Notes: generated by a model not told the origin, from the sequence alone. Positions 29,366 to 39,010 are shown, numbered from the stretch's first letter. The stretch is 42,768 bases of DNA from Chelativorans sp. (GCF_031180965.1 NZ_JAPSLH010000034.1:1-42768), one strand, 5' to 3'. Numbers and translations: made by a program.

Positions 29366-31825
29366 TCAGCTCTTGCGCGGCAGCTGCGGCACCAGGCTGC
29401 GCTTCGGCGGCTCCTGCAGTGCCGGAGGCTGCTTCACCGCCTTCGGCTTTGCCTTTTTCGGCGCGCTCCGCTTCGGGCCGGACTTTCGGGCGGGCGGCGC
29501 CTCGCGCTTCGGCTTCACCGGCGCGTCATCCGGAATCGTCTCGAGCTTCAGCGCGGTCTCGCCCGCCTCGTTCTTCTCCAGCGTAACGCGCACGGTTCCG
29601 CCGCGCCTCAGCTTCCCGAAGAGCACCTCTTCCGCCAGCGGCTTCTTGATGTGCTCCTGGATCACGCGGCCAAGCGGGCGGGCGCCCATGCGCTCATCAT
29701 AGCCCCTCTCGGCCAGCCAAGCGACTGCCTCCTCCGACAGGTCGAAGGTGACGCGCCGCTCGGCGAGCTGCGCCTCAAGCTGCATGACGAATTTCTGCAC
29801 CACCTGGTGCACGACCGGGACGGGCAGTGCGCCGAAGGGAATGATGGCGTCGAGACGGTTGCGGAACTCCGGCGAGAAGAGCCGGTTGATCGCCTCCATG
29901 TCGTCGCCTTCGCGCTTGGACGAGCCGAAGCCAATGGCAGGCTTGGCCATATCCGCAGCGCCCGCATTCGTCGTCATGATCAGGATGACGTTGCGGAAAT
30001 CGATGCGCTTTCCGTTGTGATCCGTCAGCTTGCCGTGATCCATGACCTGCAGGAGGATGTTGAACAGGTCCGGATGCGCCTTCTCGATCTCGTCGAGAAG
30101 CAGCACGCAGTGCGGATGCTGGTCGACGCCGTCGGTCAGGAGACCGCCCTGATCGAAGCCGACATAGCCGGGAGGCGCGCCGATCAGCCGCGAGACCGTA
30201 TGGCGCTCCATATATTCGGACATGTCGAAGCGCAGGAGCTCGACGCCGAGCGAGGCCGCCAGCTGCTTCGCCACCTCTGTCTTGCCGACGCCCGTCGGAC
30301 CGGAGAAGAGATAGGAGCCGATCGGCTTTTCCGGCTCGCGCAAACCGGCACGCGCCAGCTTGATGGCCGAAGCCAGCGCCTCGATCGCCTTGTCCTGGCC
30401 ATAGACCACGCGCTTCAGCTCGGTCTCCAGCCCGGCCAGCACCTTTTCATCGTCGGCCGAAACCGTCTTCGGCGGGATGCGAGCCATCGTGGCGATGGTG
30501 TTCTCGATCTCCTTCACCGTGATGGTCTTGCGCCGCTTGGCCTCAGGCAGCAGCTTCTGCGATGCGCCGGTCTCGTCGATCACGTCGATCGCCTTGTCGG
30601 GCAGCTTGCGGTCGCTAATATAGCGGGCCGACAGCTCCACCGCGGCCTTCACCGCCTCGTTGGTATATTTGACCCGGTGGAAGTCCTCGAAATAGGGCTT
30701 CAACCCCTTCATGATCTCGATGGCGTCGTCCACCGTCGGCTCGTTAACGTCAATCTTCTGGAACCGCCGTACCAGCGCCCGGTCCTTCTCGAAGAACTGG
30801 CGGAACTCCTTGTAGGTGGTGGAGCCGATGCAGCGGATCGCGCCGGAGGAGAGCGCCGGCTTCAGGAGATTGGACGCGTCCATGGCGCCGCCGGACGTCG
30901 CGCCGGCGCCGATGACCGTATGGATCTCGTCGATGAAGAGGATGGCGCCCGGATAGTCCTCCAGCTCCTTCACGACCTGCTTCAGCCGCTCCTCGAAATC
31001 GCCGCGATAGCGCGTGCCCGCGAGCAGCGTGCCCATGTCGAGCGCGAAGATGGTGGCGTCGGCGAGCACGTCCGGCACGTCGCCCTCGACGATGCGCTTG
31101 GCCAGCCCCTCGGCGATGGCGGTCTTGCCCACGCCGGGATCGCCCACATAGAGCGGGTTGTTCTTGGAGCGGCGGCAGAGCACCTGGATGGTGCGGTTGA
31201 TCTCGCTCGCGCGACCGATCAGCGGGTCAATCCGGCCCGCCCGCGCCTTAGCGTTCAGGTTGACGCAATAGGCCGAAAGCGCGTCCTGTTGCTGCTTTTT
31301 CTTCGTGCCTTCTTCCGTCTCCGCCCCGGTCGAGCTCGCCTGATCCTCGTCGGCACCACGCGGGGCGCGCGTCTCCGAAGCGCCGGGCCGTTTGGCGATG
31401 CCGTGGCTGATATAGTTGACCGCGTCGTAACGGGTCATCTGCTGTTCCTGCAGGAAATAGGCGGCATGGCTCTCGCGCTCGGCGAAGATCGCGACAAGCA
31501 CATTGGCGCCGGACACCTCCTCCCGGCCGGACGACTGCACGTGGATGACGGCGCGCTGGATCACGCGCTGGAAACCGGCCGTCGGTTTGGAATCCTCATC
31601 ATAGCCGGTGACAAGATTGTCGAGTTCGCCGTCGATATAATCGAGGACCGTGCGCCTCAATTCGTCGAGGTCGACATTGCACGCGCGCATGACGGCGGCC
31701 GCGTCGGCATCGTCAATCAGCGCCAGAAGCAGATGCTCCAGCGTCGCGTATTCGTGGTGGCGTTCGTTGGCATAGGTCAGCGCCTGGTGAAGTGCGCGTT
31801 CCAGGCCCTGCGAGAAAGCCGGCAT
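29366..31825 (-). CDS. clpA: ATP-dependent Clp protease ATP-binding subunit ClpA
   Basis: This encodes an 819-residue ClpA, the AAA+ unfoldase that feeds substrates to ClpP, including N-degron proteins delivered by ClpS. The N-domain ([21 protein letters not shown]) is followed by a charged linker, D1 with Walker [14 protein letters not shown], and D2 with [13 protein letters not shown]. The sensor and arginine-finger region [17 protein letters not shown] is present. The last 60 residues are a Lys/Pro/Ala-rich tail typical of alphaproteobacteria. The ATG at 31825 has GAGG upstream that overlaps the clpS stop (TGAGG), so it is coupled to clpS with an 8-bp gap. Confidence 0.98.
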   Translation of the reverse strand: MPAFSQGLERALHQALTYANERHHEYATLEHLLLALIDDADAAAVMRACNVDLDELRRTVLDYIDGELDNLVTGYDEDSKPTAGFQRVIQRAVIHVQSSGREEVSGANVLVAIFAERESHAAYFLQEQQMTRYDAVNYISHGIAKRPGASETRAPRGADEDQASSTGAETEEGTKKKQQQDALSAYCVNLNAKARAGRIDPLIGRASEINRTIQVLCRRSKNNPLYVGDPGVGKTAIAEGLAKRIVEGDVPDVLADATIFALDMGTLLAGTRYRGDFEERLKQVVKELEDYPGAILFIDEIHTVIGAGATSGGAMDASNLLKPALSSGAIRCIGSTTYKEFRQFFEKDRALVRRFQKIDVNEPTVDDAIEIMKGLKPYFEDFHRVKYTNEAVKAAVELSARYISDRKLPDKAIDVIDETGASQKLLPEAKRRKTITVKEIENTIATMARIPPKTVSADDEKVLAGLETELKRVVYGQDKAIEALASAIKLARAGLREPEKPIGSYLFSGPTGVGKTEVAKQLAASLGVELLRFDMSEYMERHTVSRLIGAPPGYVGFDQGGLLTDGVDQHPHCVLLLDEIEKAHPDLFNILLQVMDHGKLTDHNGKRIDFRNVILIMTTNAGAADMAKPAIGFGSSKREGDDMEAINRLFSPEFRNRLDAIIPFGALPVPVVHQVVQKFVMQLEAQLAERRVTFDLSEEAVAWLAERGYDERMGARPLGRVIQEHIKKPLAEEVLFGKLRRGGTVRVTLEKNEAGETALKLETIPDDAPVKPKREAPPARKSGPKRSAPKKAKPKAVKQPPALQEPPKRSLVPQLPRKS

Positions 31826-31833
31826 TCAAAACC

Positions 31834-32184
31834 TCATTTCTTCTCCATCACGCATTGCAGCGGATGCTGATGCTGACGGGCAAAATCCATGACCTGAGCC
31901 ACTTTGGTCTCGGCCACTTCGAATGTATAGACGCCGCATTCGCCGACGCCGTGATTGTGTACGTGCCACATGATCCTGGTGGCAGCCTCGTGGTCCTTCT
32001 GGAAGAAACGCTCCAACACGTGAACGACGAACTCCATGGGGGTGTAATCATCGTTCAAAAGCAGCACACGATAAAGGCTCGGCTTCTTCGTCTTGCTCTT
32101 GGTGCGGGTGATGACCGCCGTGCCGCGTCCGGTGCTGTTGCCTTCGTCGTCCCCACGGCTCATCCGCAAAGCGTCGCCTGGCAT
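31834..32184 (-). CDS. clpS: ATP-dependent Clp protease adaptor ClpS
   Basis: This encodes a 116-residue ClpS, the N-recognin that binds N-degrons and the ClpA N-domain. The core is [20 protein letters not shown], with the substrate-binding Asn-Asp-Asp, then [20 protein letters not shown] and the C-terminal [10 protein letters not shown]. The first 35 residues are a polar flexible arm. The ATG at 32184 has GAGAAG upstream and gives the usual length; an ATG at 32241 would add 19 residues without a clear ribosome binding site. It is transcribed ahead of clpA. Confidence 0.95.
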   Translation of the reverse strand: MPGDALRMSRGDDEGNSTGRGTAVITRTKSKTKKPSLYRVLLLNDDYTPMEFVVHVLERFFQKDHEAATRIMWHVHNHGVGECGVYTFEVAETKVAQVMDFARQHQHPLQCVMEKK

Positions 32185-32741
32185 TTTCTTCTCGCCGATG
32201 GTCCCATTCTTCCTGTCGCAACTCCCTGTGAGCAGCGACATGTAGGTCTTCGGACGACGATTTTAAGCCCTTCTGTCCCAGTGACAATACGGATTGCGCT
32301 CCCGCAACGCTCAATTTTTTGACATGACGAACGATGCCAGAGCTCAAGGTGTGCGAGCGGCACGCGAGCGTGTCCCATGCCGCTGGGCTCCCGCGCCTTG
32401 CCGGCAGGACGCCGGCTCGGCGGGTCTTCTTCTACTTAGGACTCGCCGCGGTGATTTCAAAGGGCTGCTCCCGCGCCGCAAGCGGCCGGGCCGGAAACCG
32501 CAGGCGCAAAAAAGTTCCGGCCACGCCGCGCCCGCCCCAATCTTGCCCTACCGGCAGGTGAGACCGCCGGGAACGGTGGGCATTTCGGCCAAATGCTATT
32601 CAAATGCTGGTCGAATGCGAAGAAACGGATCAAGTAAACGCTCACCATAACGAATTGGTAATACAGCTCGCCCTACGGTCGGGCCAACGGGGTCAGCGGG
32701 CTTCCGGTCCGCATGGAAACAATTGCTTCAAGGGTGTGGTT
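32185..32741. other. Divergent clpS/carboxypeptidase intergenic region
   Basis: No supported gene in 557 bp. Both flanking genes read outward, so the promoters of clpS (leftward) and of the carboxypeptidase (rightward) must be here. The only ordered element I see is the 11-bp iteron set at 32590-32622. A TTGACA at 32318-32323 on the plus strand has no matching -10 element. Confidence 0.5.
32590..32622. repeat. Three 11-bp iterons upstream of the carboxypeptidase gene
   Basis: CAAATGCTATT, CAAATGCTGGT and CGAATGCGAAG follow each other at exactly 11-bp spacing (32590-32600, 32601-32611, 32612-32622). The conserved core is C-R-AATGC. A period of one helical turn puts all cores on one face of the DNA, as for a cooperatively bound regulator. 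They end about 120 bp before the carboxypeptidase start. The regulator is unknown. Confidence 0.5.
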
Positions 32742-34067
32742 GTGCGTCAGGCGCTAGCAGGAAAAATTCGTCGTCTTCACAATCTCGCGGTGGTGGCCTT
32801 CGCCCTCGGGGCGTTCATCATAGGCTCGGCCGCCTCGGCCGCCGCAAATCCGAAATATGCCGGCATCGTTGTGGACGCCAAAACAGGCCGGGTGCTCTAC
32901 GAGGATAGTGCGGACGCTCCGCGCTATCCCGCATCGCTCACCAAGATGATGACCCTCTATATGGTCTTCGAAGCGATGTCTTCGGGACGCATCGCCAAGA
33001 ACAGCCGCATCGTCTTTTCACGCAATGCGGCGGGAGAGCCGCCGACGAAACTCGGGGTTCCCGCCGGCAAGAGCATCACGGTCGAGCAGGCAATCCATGC
33101 GCTCGTCACCCGGTCCGCGAATGACGTGGCCACCGCGGTCGCCGAATCCCTGGGCGGATCGGAGGCGGGTTTCGCGAAGGCGATGACTGCCAAAGCGCGC
33201 CAGCTCGGCATGACCTCGACCACCTTCCGCAATGCGCATGGCCTGCCGAATGACGGGCAGCGCACCACGGCGCGCGACATGGCGAAGCTCGGCATCGCGC
33301 TACGTGAGCATTTCCCGCAGTATTATGACTATTTCTCCACCCGCTCCTTCACTTTCGCCGGCCGCAAGATCAGGTCGCACAACAACCTGCTCGGCCGCGT
33401 GAAGGGTGTGGACGGCATCAAGACCGGTTATATCCGCGCTTCCGGCTTCAACCTCGTCACCTCCGTATCGACCGGCGGCCGCCAAATCGTTGCCGTGGTC
33501 ATGGGCGGGACGAGCGCACGCAGCCGCGATGCGCATATGGCCGAACTCGTCAAGCGCTACCTTCCGAAAGCATCGACTGGCCGCGATCGTGACCTGATCG
33601 CTCGCGGGCCGGCGGTCAAGCCGGTCATCAGCGCCGCCACGCAGCCGGTCATCGCAGCTGCTGCGGCGCTCCCGGCGGAAGCTCCCCTTCCGCCGGAGCG
33701 GCCGGAATTCCCGGTGACGGCCTATGTCGAGGAGCCCGTGCCCAGCGCCAAGGTGGCGCTCGCCGAGGCGATTGCCAGCGATCCCGCGATCGATCCCACG
33801 CCAACGGCATCCACGCCGGTCTCCGGCTGGGTTATCCAGGTCGCCTCAACGCCCACCGAACAGGATGCCCAGCGCGTGCTCGAACAGACGGCGGAGCGTG
33901 CCTCCGGCCTGCTGGCGGAAGCCAAGCCCTTCACCGAGACTTTCGTGCTCAAGGGCCAGACCTACTACCGCGCCCGCTTCGGCGGCTTCGAGAGCAAGAC
34001 GGCGGCATGGGACGCCTGCGCTTCGCTGAAGCGGAAGCAGGTCGATTGCTACGCCGTGCAGAACTGA
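32742..34067 (+). CDS. D-alanyl-D-alanine carboxypeptidase (S11) with SPOR domain
   Basis: This encodes a 441-residue periplasmic penicillin-binding protein that trims the terminal D-Ala from peptidoglycan stem peptides. The signal peptide is residues 1-35 (hydrophobic VVAFALGAFIIGSAASAA). All three active-site motifs are present: S65-L-T-K68, S125-A-N127 and K227-T-G229. After a Pro/Ala-rich linker (about 300-360), a C-terminal SPOR domain (GWVIQVASTPTEQDAQRVLE to the end) should bind denuded glycan strands at the septum. The start is GTG at 32742, seven bases after AAGGG; an adjacent GTG at 32736 is less well placed. The enzyme likely acts in cell division or wall remodelling. Three 11-bp iterons lie upstream. 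Confidence 0.94.
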   Translation: MRQALAGKIRRLHNLAVVAFALGAFIIGSAASAAANPKYAGIVVDAKTGRVLYEDSADAPRYPASLTKMMTLYMVFEAMSSGRIAKNSRIVFSRNAAGEPPTKLGVPAGKSITVEQAIHALVTRSANDVATAVAESLGGSEAGFAKAMTAKARQLGMTSTTFRNAHGLPNDGQRTTARDMAKLGIALREHFPQYYDYFSTRSFTFAGRKIRSHNNLLGRVKGVDGIKTGYIRASGFNLVTSVSTGGRQIVAVVMGGTSARSRDAHMAELVKRYLPKASTGRDRDLIARGPAVKPVISAATQPVIAAAAALPAEAPLPPERPEFPVTAYVEEPVPSAKVALAEAIASDPAIDPTPTASTPVSGWVIQVASTPTEQDAQRVLEQTAERASGLLAEAKPFTETFVLKGQTYYRARFGGFESKTAAWDACASLKRKQVDCYAVQN

Positions 34068-34071
34068 CCGT

Positions 34072-34094
34072 TCGCGCCGCCGGAGCCGGCGCGA
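34072..34094. terminator. GC hairpin after the carboxypeptidase gene
   Basis: A perfect 8-bp stem (TCGCGCCG at 34072-34079, complement at 34087-34094) with a 7-base loop, 5 bp after the stop. There is no T-run on either side, so it may be a weak terminator or only an mRNA 3' stabiliser between two converging genes. Confidence 0.35.
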
Positions 34095-34130
34095 GCCTCC
34101 CAATCTTCAAATGTATCGAGTGGAAGGGGT

Positions 34131-34823
34131 CTAGGGGTGATCGGAGAGGAGAACGTCTCGCGCCTCGTTGATGCGCGCGGCAAGAGAGGAGGAGCCGCCC
34201 ATATCGGGATGCAGGCGCTGCATCAGGCGGCGATGAGCCTGGCGGATTTCCGCCGCGGACGCCCCAGCCTGAAGACCAAGGACCTTGTAGGCCTCCTCCT
34301 TGGACATGCGGCCAGAAGCTGGCGTGCCTCCCTGCCCCCGGTCCTGGTGCGCGTCCGCGCTTTCGCGCCAGGCGGGGAAGCGGCTGTCAAGATACGTTTC
34401 GAGTAGCTGCAGGCTCTCGCCGTCTCCGGCCAGTTCTTGCCGCAGCCGCAACAACTCCTCTTGCGACATCCGACCGAGCTGCCGGCCCTCATAGCGGCCG
34501 GCGAGCACCACACCTTCCAATCCTCCCGTATCGTGATCGAGCTCCATCTCCAGCGCCGCCGTGCGCACGCTGGAACGCTGCCCCGGCGTGGGCTTCTGCA
34601 TCCGCCGCACCTGCGAGGAGCCAAGCCACGCGGCGGCGAGCGAGATCAGCATGCCGCCGAGCCCTGCCCTCCCCGCGAACATCAGCACCAGGCCGGCAAT
34701 CCCGAGCAGGGCTGGGCCGGCAAAGCGAAGCGCCGAGGCGATCGCCGCCGGGCTGGCGCGCATGAAGGCGAATGCGGCGAAGGCCGCGAGCAGCAGCACT
34801 CCCAGGATGATGAGGAAGGTCAC
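34131..34823 (-). CDS. Membrane-anchored J-domain protein
   Basis: This encodes a 230-residue protein. Residues 1-65 hold two hydrophobic segments (TFLIILGVLLLAAFAAFAFM and a Gly/Leu-rich second one), a charged middle follows, and residues 173-230 form a C-terminal J-domain with its HPD motif (QRLHPDMGG). The J-domain would stimulate an Hsp70 (DnaK) at the cytosolic face. This TM-plus-C-terminal-J layout resembles the DjlA/Tim14 type. The GTG start at 34823 overlaps the stop of the vWA gene (GTGA), so the two are translationally coupled and probably work together. Its partner and clients are unknown. Confidence 0.85.
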   Translation of the reverse strand: MTFLIILGVLLLAAFAAFAFMRASPAAIASALRFAGPALLGIAGLVLMFAGRAGLGGMLISLAAAWLGSSQVRRMQKPTPGQRSSVRTAALEMELDHDTGGLEGVVLAGRYEGRQLGRMSQEELLRLRQELAGDGESLQLLETYLDSRFPAWRESADAHQDRGQGGTPASGRMSKEEAYKVLGLQAGASAAEIRQAHRRLMQRLHPDMGGSSSLAARINEARDVLLSDHP

Positions 34824-35545
34824 GGCCGGCGGCTCAGATGCTCGATCATCTGCCGGTCTTCCGGCCGGCCGCGCGCCTCGAGCGCCGGCAGGCCTCCGGC
34901 GGCGAAAACGGCCACCGAGCCCAGCAGCCTGGCGAGCGTATCGCCGGATTTCCGGTCGAAGCGGAACCAGGCACCCTTGGAGAGCCGCGCTATCTCGCGA
35001 AGGGCCGTAGTAGCGGCCGGGTCGGAACCCTCCTGGAAGACGAAGACGGGCACGCCCTTGATGCCCAATTCGCCAGCGCGCTGGGCAAGCTCGTCGACAT
35101 TCTCCTCCATGGCGTCGCCGATGAAGACCAGCGCGTTGACCTTGCCCCGCACATTCTCCTTCAGCGCGTGGGAGAGAACCTTGCCGATCTGCGTGCGTCC
35201 GCCGCGGCAGTCGATGCGCGTCATTAGCTTTTTCAGCGCCTGGGTGTCGGCCACGAAGCGCGAGGCGGCGCATTCCCCATAGCCGCGGTAGTAGACAAGC
35301 TGAACATTGAGCGCGCCGGCCTTGCCCACGGCGTCGAACATCTCGGCCTGTATCTCGCAGGCAAGATCCCAGGTCGGCTGCCGGCTCATCGTGGCGTCGA
35401 GGGCGAGGATCATGCGCCCGCTGCTCTTGCCGACCGTCGCCAGCGCCCGCGCCTGACGCACGAACGCTTCCACGGCAGCCGCATCCGCGCGCGGCTTTGA
35501 AACCTCAGTCCTCCCGGCCTCGACCGGCGTCTTCTTGTCGTTCAT
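34820..35545 (-). CDS. Cytosolic vWA-domain protein
   Basis: This encodes a 241-residue protein with no signal peptide. A vWA-like fold covers about residues 42-215: strand RMILALD with the MIDAS-type D50-A-T52-M-S54, a Thr in GGRTQIG, and a third loop as FIGDAMEEN. The first motif is D-x-T-x-S rather than D-x-S-x-S. Other conserved-looking segments are AEMFDAVGKAGALNVQLVYYRGYGECAAS and VPVFVFQEG. I recognise it as a conserved alphaproteobacterial vWA protein without known function. The overlap with the J-domain gene suggests the pair acts as a chaperone adaptor or assembly factor; this is inference only. Confidence 0.82.
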   Translation of the reverse strand: MNDKKTPVEAGRTEVSKPRADAAAVEAFVRQARALATVGKSSGRMILALDATMSRQPTWDLACEIQAEMFDAVGKAGALNVQLVYYRGYGECAASRFVADTQALKKLMTRIDCRGGRTQIGKVLSHALKENVRGKVNALVFIGDAMEENVDELAQRAGELGIKGVPVFVFQEGSDPAATTALREIARLSKGAWFRFDRKSGDTLARLLGSVAVFAAGGLPALEARGRPEDRQMIEHLSRRP

Positions 35546-35628
35546 GCAAAAAACATGTGCTTGCAGGCGGCTGCTGGCAAGACCGAACCAGCGCCAATCT
35601 CAAGGCCGCTCCCCAGCCGCCCTACGTT

Positions 35629-36063
35629 TTACAGCAGCCCCAGCTCGGTCAGTTCGCGCCGCAAATGGACCGGCATCTCCTCCATGCCCGTTCCGGCGCG
35701 GCTATCGGCGGGCGCGTCCTCCGGCTTCAGATACCGCCAGCCCTGGAATGGCCGACGCGGCTGCCACTCGGTCCGCACCACCACGGGCTCCAAGACGAGA
35801 TGGCAGCGCGGAATGCCCTGGCCATCCACGATGGGGCGGATCGCCAGCAGCCGCTGCCGGCATTGCACCAAGCCCTTGATCACCCAATAGAGCGATCCGC
35901 CATTGCACAGGTCCTCGACCTGCTTTGGCACCATGCGCGTCGTGTGAAACTGCTCCAGCGGCTCGCCGCGCCGCCGCTTTTCGTCAAGCCGCTCGGCAAT
36001 CCATTCCTCGAGGTCCTCGGGGCTCTCGCAGCCTACGCACAGCTTTATAAGATGAAGCGCCAT
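35629..36063 (-). CDS. DUF1489 family protein
   Basis: This encodes a 144-residue protein of DUF1489, a family largely confined to alphaproteobacteria, with unknown function. Characteristic segments are ALHLIKLCVGCESPEDLEEW, HTTRMVPKQVEDLCNGGSLYWVIKG, RQRLLAI and FQGWRYLKPEDAPAD. There is no signal peptide or membrane segment. The ATG at 36063 has AAGGTGAGG upstream. It sits 84 bp upstream of the vWA/J-domain pair on the same strand, so co-transcription is possible. Confidence 0.88.
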   Translation of the reverse strand: MALHLIKLCVGCESPEDLEEWIAERLDEKRRRGEPLEQFHTTRMVPKQVEDLCNGGSLYWVIKGLVQCRQRLLAIRPIVDGQGIPRCHLVLEPVVVRTEWQPRRPFQGWRYLKPEDAPADSRAGTGMEEMPVHLRRELTELGLL

Positions 36064-36126
36064 GGCCTCACCTTGGGAAAGATCGTGGTCGGGGTCAACG
36101 CGCCCATTGTCTTTCCACAGCCCCGG

Positions 36127-37527
36127 TCAGCATTCGACCACATTAACGGCCAGTCCGCCGAGGCTCGTTTCCTTGTAGCGCTCGTTCATATCGAGGCCGG
36201 TCTGGCGCATCGTCTCCACCGCCGCGTCGAGGGAGACGAAATGTTTGCCATCGCCCTTCAACGCTAGCGAGGCGGCCGTGACGGCCTTCACCGCGCCCAG
36301 CGCATTGCGCTCGATGCAGGGAACCTGCACGAGACCGGCGACCGGATCGCAGGTCATGCCCAGATGATGCTCGAGCGCGATCTCGGCGGCGTTCTCCACC
36401 TGCTCGGGCGTACCGCCCAGTACGGCAGCCAAGCCGGCCGCTGCCATCGCCGAGGCGGAGCCCACCTCACCCTGGCAGCCGACCTCGGCTCCGGAGATCG
36501 AGGCGTTGTGCTTGATCAGCCCGCCGATCGCCGCGGCTGTGAGCAGGAAATCGCGAACACCCTTCTCGTCGGCATCCGGATGGAAGCGCAGCCAGTAGCG
36601 CAGCACCGCCGGCACGACGCCCGCAGCGCCGTTCGTGGGCGCTGTCACGACGCGGCCGCCAGCCGCATTCTCCTCGTTCACGGCCATAGCATAGACGGAG
36701 AGCCAGTCATTGGCGGCGAGCGGATTCGGCCGGTTCTGCCGCCACTCCTCTTCTAGCTTCTCGTTGAGAGCGCGGGCACGGCGGCGCACTTTCAGGCCGC
36801 CCGGCATGACCCCGTCCTGCGTCAGGCCTCGTTCGATACAGCCACGCATGGCCTGCCAGATGCGGTCGAGCCCCGCATCCAGTTCCTCCGCACTCTTGTA
36901 GACGAGTTCGTTGGCGCGCTTCATCTCGGCGACTGAAAGGCCGCTTTGCCGCGCCATCTCCAACATTTCCCGCGCATTCGAGAAGGGATAGGGCACGTTC
37001 CGATCCACGGCCGGCTTCTTTTCCGCCTTGAGCGCCTGCAGCTCCTCTTCGGAGACCACGAAGCCGCCGCCGACGGAATAGTAGACGCGGCGCAGAAGCA
37101 GCCGGCCATCGGCATCGAAGGCGCTAAAGGCCATCCCGTTGGCGTGACCGGGCAGCGGCCTTTTCTTGTCGAAGACGAGATCCGTGTCCGGATCGAAGCG
37201 GTATTCCGGGTGGCTGGGGGGTGACAGCCGCTTGCTGCTCCTGATCCGCTCCAGGACAGCTTCCGCCGCATCCGGATCGACGGTCACCGGCGTAAGGCCC
37301 GCGAGCCCCAGGATCACCGCGCGGTCGGTCGCATGGCCGATGCCGGTGAAGGCCAGCGAGCCGTGCAGGCTGACGGAAAGCCGCGCGACCCGGGCGCCGG
37401 CCGGGCGCGGCCATTCGCCTTCCGCGATCTCGCGCAGAAAGCGCTCGGCGGCCACCATCGGCCCTATGGTATGGGAGCTCGACGGGCCGATGCCGATCTT
37501 GAAGAGATCGAAAACGGAAAGGAACAT
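36127..37527 (-). CDS. sdaA: L-serine ammonia-lyase (iron-sulfur type)
   Basis: This encodes a 466-residue single-chain L-serine dehydratase that converts serine to pyruvate and ammonia with a [4Fe-4S] cluster. The beta domain at the N-terminus ([20 protein letters not shown]) and the alpha domain ([58 protein letters not shown]) are complete, with the three cluster cysteines in GCQG, MTCD and VPCI. The protein ends in Cys (NVVEC). In the Legionella enzyme this last Cys ligates the cluster as a built-in inhibitor until serine binds. The ATG at 37527 has GGAG upstream. The gene appears to be expressed alone. Confidence 0.96.
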   Translation of the reverse strand: MFLSVFDLFKIGIGPSSSHTIGPMVAAERFLREIAEGEWPRPAGARVARLSVSLHGSLAFTGIGHATDRAVILGLAGLTPVTVDPDAAEAVLERIRSSKRLSPPSHPEYRFDPDTDLVFDKKRPLPGHANGMAFSAFDADGRLLLRRVYYSVGGGFVVSEEELQALKAEKKPAVDRNVPYPFSNAREMLEMARQSGLSVAEMKRANELVYKSAEELDAGLDRIWQAMRGCIERGLTQDGVMPGGLKVRRRARALNEKLEEEWRQNRPNPLAANDWLSVYAMAVNEENAAGGRVVTAPTNGAAGVVPAVLRYWLRFHPDADEKGVRDFLLTAAAIGGLIKHNASISGAEVGCQGEVGSASAMAAAGLAAVLGGTPEQVENAAEIALEHHLGMTCDPVAGLVQVPCIERNALGAVKAVTAASLALKGDGKHFVSLDAAVETMRQTGLDMNERYKETSLGGLAVNVVEC

Positions 37528-37618
37528 GGGCGACTCCAGCCGGGCAGACCTTCGTTCAGGTCATCCAGGCCCGCTTTGTCCCGGATATGCGCGTCGGTAT
37601 GCGACATGACAAGGTGCA

Positions 37619-37661
37619 AAACGAAAGCGGGGCGCGGACCATACGGCCCCGCCCCGCTTTC
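37619..37661 (-). terminator. Terminator after the 42-residue membrane peptide gene
   Basis: An 11-bp stem (GAAAGCGGGGC at 37623-37633 and its complement at 37651-37661) with a loop of about 17 bases, beginning 18 bp after the small gene's stop. On the minus strand it runs into CTTTCGTTTTG, a short T-rich tail. It gives the small gene its own transcript end before sdaA. Confidence 0.7.
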
Positions 37662-37679
37662 AAATCCTATGCTGGAGAA

Positions 37680-37808
37680 CTAGCTCGCTGCAACCACGGC
37701 GATCGCGTCGCCCCCGGCAAAAAGCCAGGCCAGAAGGATGATGCCGGCCAGGCCGATCGCCGCCTTCACGGCAACGCCCCAGCACGATTTCTGAACGGTT
37801 TCGTCCAT
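37680..37808 (-). CDS. Small membrane protein, 42 residues
   Basis: This encodes a 42-residue peptide, MDETVQKSCWG then a single hydrophobic segment (about residues 12-38, AVKAAIGLAGIILLAWLFAGG) and a short Ala/Ser end. I do not recognise a family. Support for it being real is an AGGA ribosome binding site 5 bases before the ATG (in ACAGGAATTCG), a hydrophobic helix of full membrane length, and its own terminator at 37619-37661. The frame is open further upstream to 37913 but that part is His/Arg/Ser-rich. Nothing in the neighbours indicates a role. Confidence 0.6.
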   Translation of the reverse strand: MDETVQKSCWGVAVKAAIGLAGIILLAWLFAGGDAIAVVAAS

Positions 37809-38052
37809 CGAATTCCTGTGTTTTTGTTTCGCGCGATGACCCGCTGAGCCCCGATCGATCGCGGGGCCGGGATTACTCCGATGCGTGCTGCGTTGCAATA
37901 GGAAAAGCGGCAAGAGCTTGGCAAGGAGGGGTCACCTCGCGCACCAATATGGGGTGAGAACATATAACTTTCAATAATTTGCGCAGAAAATTCCGTTAGA
38001 GGTTTTTCAACAAACAAGGCGAAAAGGTGGCGGACTGGCCGCTGTCAGACGC

Positions 38053-38859
38053 TCAGTCCTCTCCGCCCGCTGCAGGCAGAATCGTGTCGCTCCGGTCCGC
38101 GAGATAGTAGGCGACAAGGCCGATCCACTCCCGGATCGCCGTGGTGGTGTTGCGCAGGGAATCGAGCACATTGTCTTCCGCCGGGCCTAAGCGCTCCCGA
38201 CCGGAGGTCTTGTAGTCCACCGGCCAGGGCACGACGGGGAAGCCCGCCTGCCGGAAAGCTCCGACGGCGCGCGGCATGTGGAAAGCGGAGGTCACCAGCA
38301 GCCAGGTTTCCTCCGGTTGCGGCTTCCCCATTTCAAGGGAAAGCTTGGCATTTTCAAACGTATCGCGCGACTTGTTCTCGAGCAGGATCCGCTTGGGCTC
38401 GACGCCGAGCGCCGTCAGCAGGCGCGGCGCCGTGTCGGCATCGGCCTCGCCGGATAGAAAGACGGTGCCGGTTCCTCCCGAGACGATCAGCCGTGCTTCG
38501 GGATAGCGGCGGGCGAGGATCGCCGCCTCCACGAAACGGTCGCCGCTGGCATTGAGCTCATAGCCGCTTCGCGCGAGGTTGACCGCGGCCTCGAACCCGC
38601 CGCCGAGGACGACGATGCCGTCCACGCGCTGCGGCGCCGGGTCGGGCTTGCGGAAGCGGTCCTCCAGCGGATGGAGCATGAGCGCGCCAAACGTCGTCCA
38701 GCCAGATATAGCCAGGATGAGGAATGCGAAAGCGCCGGTGGTGATGGACAGCCTGCGCCAGCGTGTCAGCGCCGCGACAACGGAGGCAGCGACCAGCAGC
38801 ACGGCCAGATTGAAAGGCTGCACCAGCGCCCAGAAGATGGCGGAGGCAAAATGGAACAT
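38053..38859 (-). CDS. YdcF/ElyC family protein (DUF218)
   Basis: This encodes a 268-residue protein with two N-terminal membrane helices (about 6-30 and 38-62) followed by a DUF218 domain. The DUF218 hallmarks are VDGIVVLGGGFE, PEARLIVSGGTG, RILLENKSRDTFENAKLS and LLVTSAFHMPRAVGAF. The E. coli relative ElyC affects undecaprenyl-carrier and envelope integrity; YdcF binds SAM. An envelope role is likely, but the exact reaction is unknown. The ATG at 38859 is clear. There are 244 gene-free bases on its downstream side (37809-38052) in which I see nothing of note. Confidence 0.9.
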   Translation of the reverse strand: MFHFASAIFWALVQPFNLAVLLVAASVVAALTRWRRLSITTGAFAFLILAISGWTTFGALMLHPLEDRFRKPDPAPQRVDGIVVLGGGFEAAVNLARSGYELNASGDRFVEAAILARRYPEARLIVSGGTGTVFLSGEADADTAPRLLTALGVEPKRILLENKSRDTFENAKLSLEMGKPQPEETWLLVTSAFHMPRAVGAFRQAGFPVVPWPVDYKTSGRERLGPAEDNVLDSLRNTTTAIREWIGLVAYYLADRSDTILPAAGGED

Positions 38860-39010
38860 TCTCTCGATCCGAATCGCAAACCGGTCGAGAGAATACCCCC
38901 CTCTGGCCTACCAGCCATCTCCCCCGCGATGGGCAATCAGCAGCCGCTGGCGCCCCGCAGTCGTTCGCGTCGCGAAGGACGGAGAGGCGCTGGCCTCGGG
39001 GGCAGCGGGA

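Noticed and set aside
29651-31870. A 739-codon open frame opposite clpA
   Set aside because: Composition-driven shadow of clpA with no domain or ribosome binding site.
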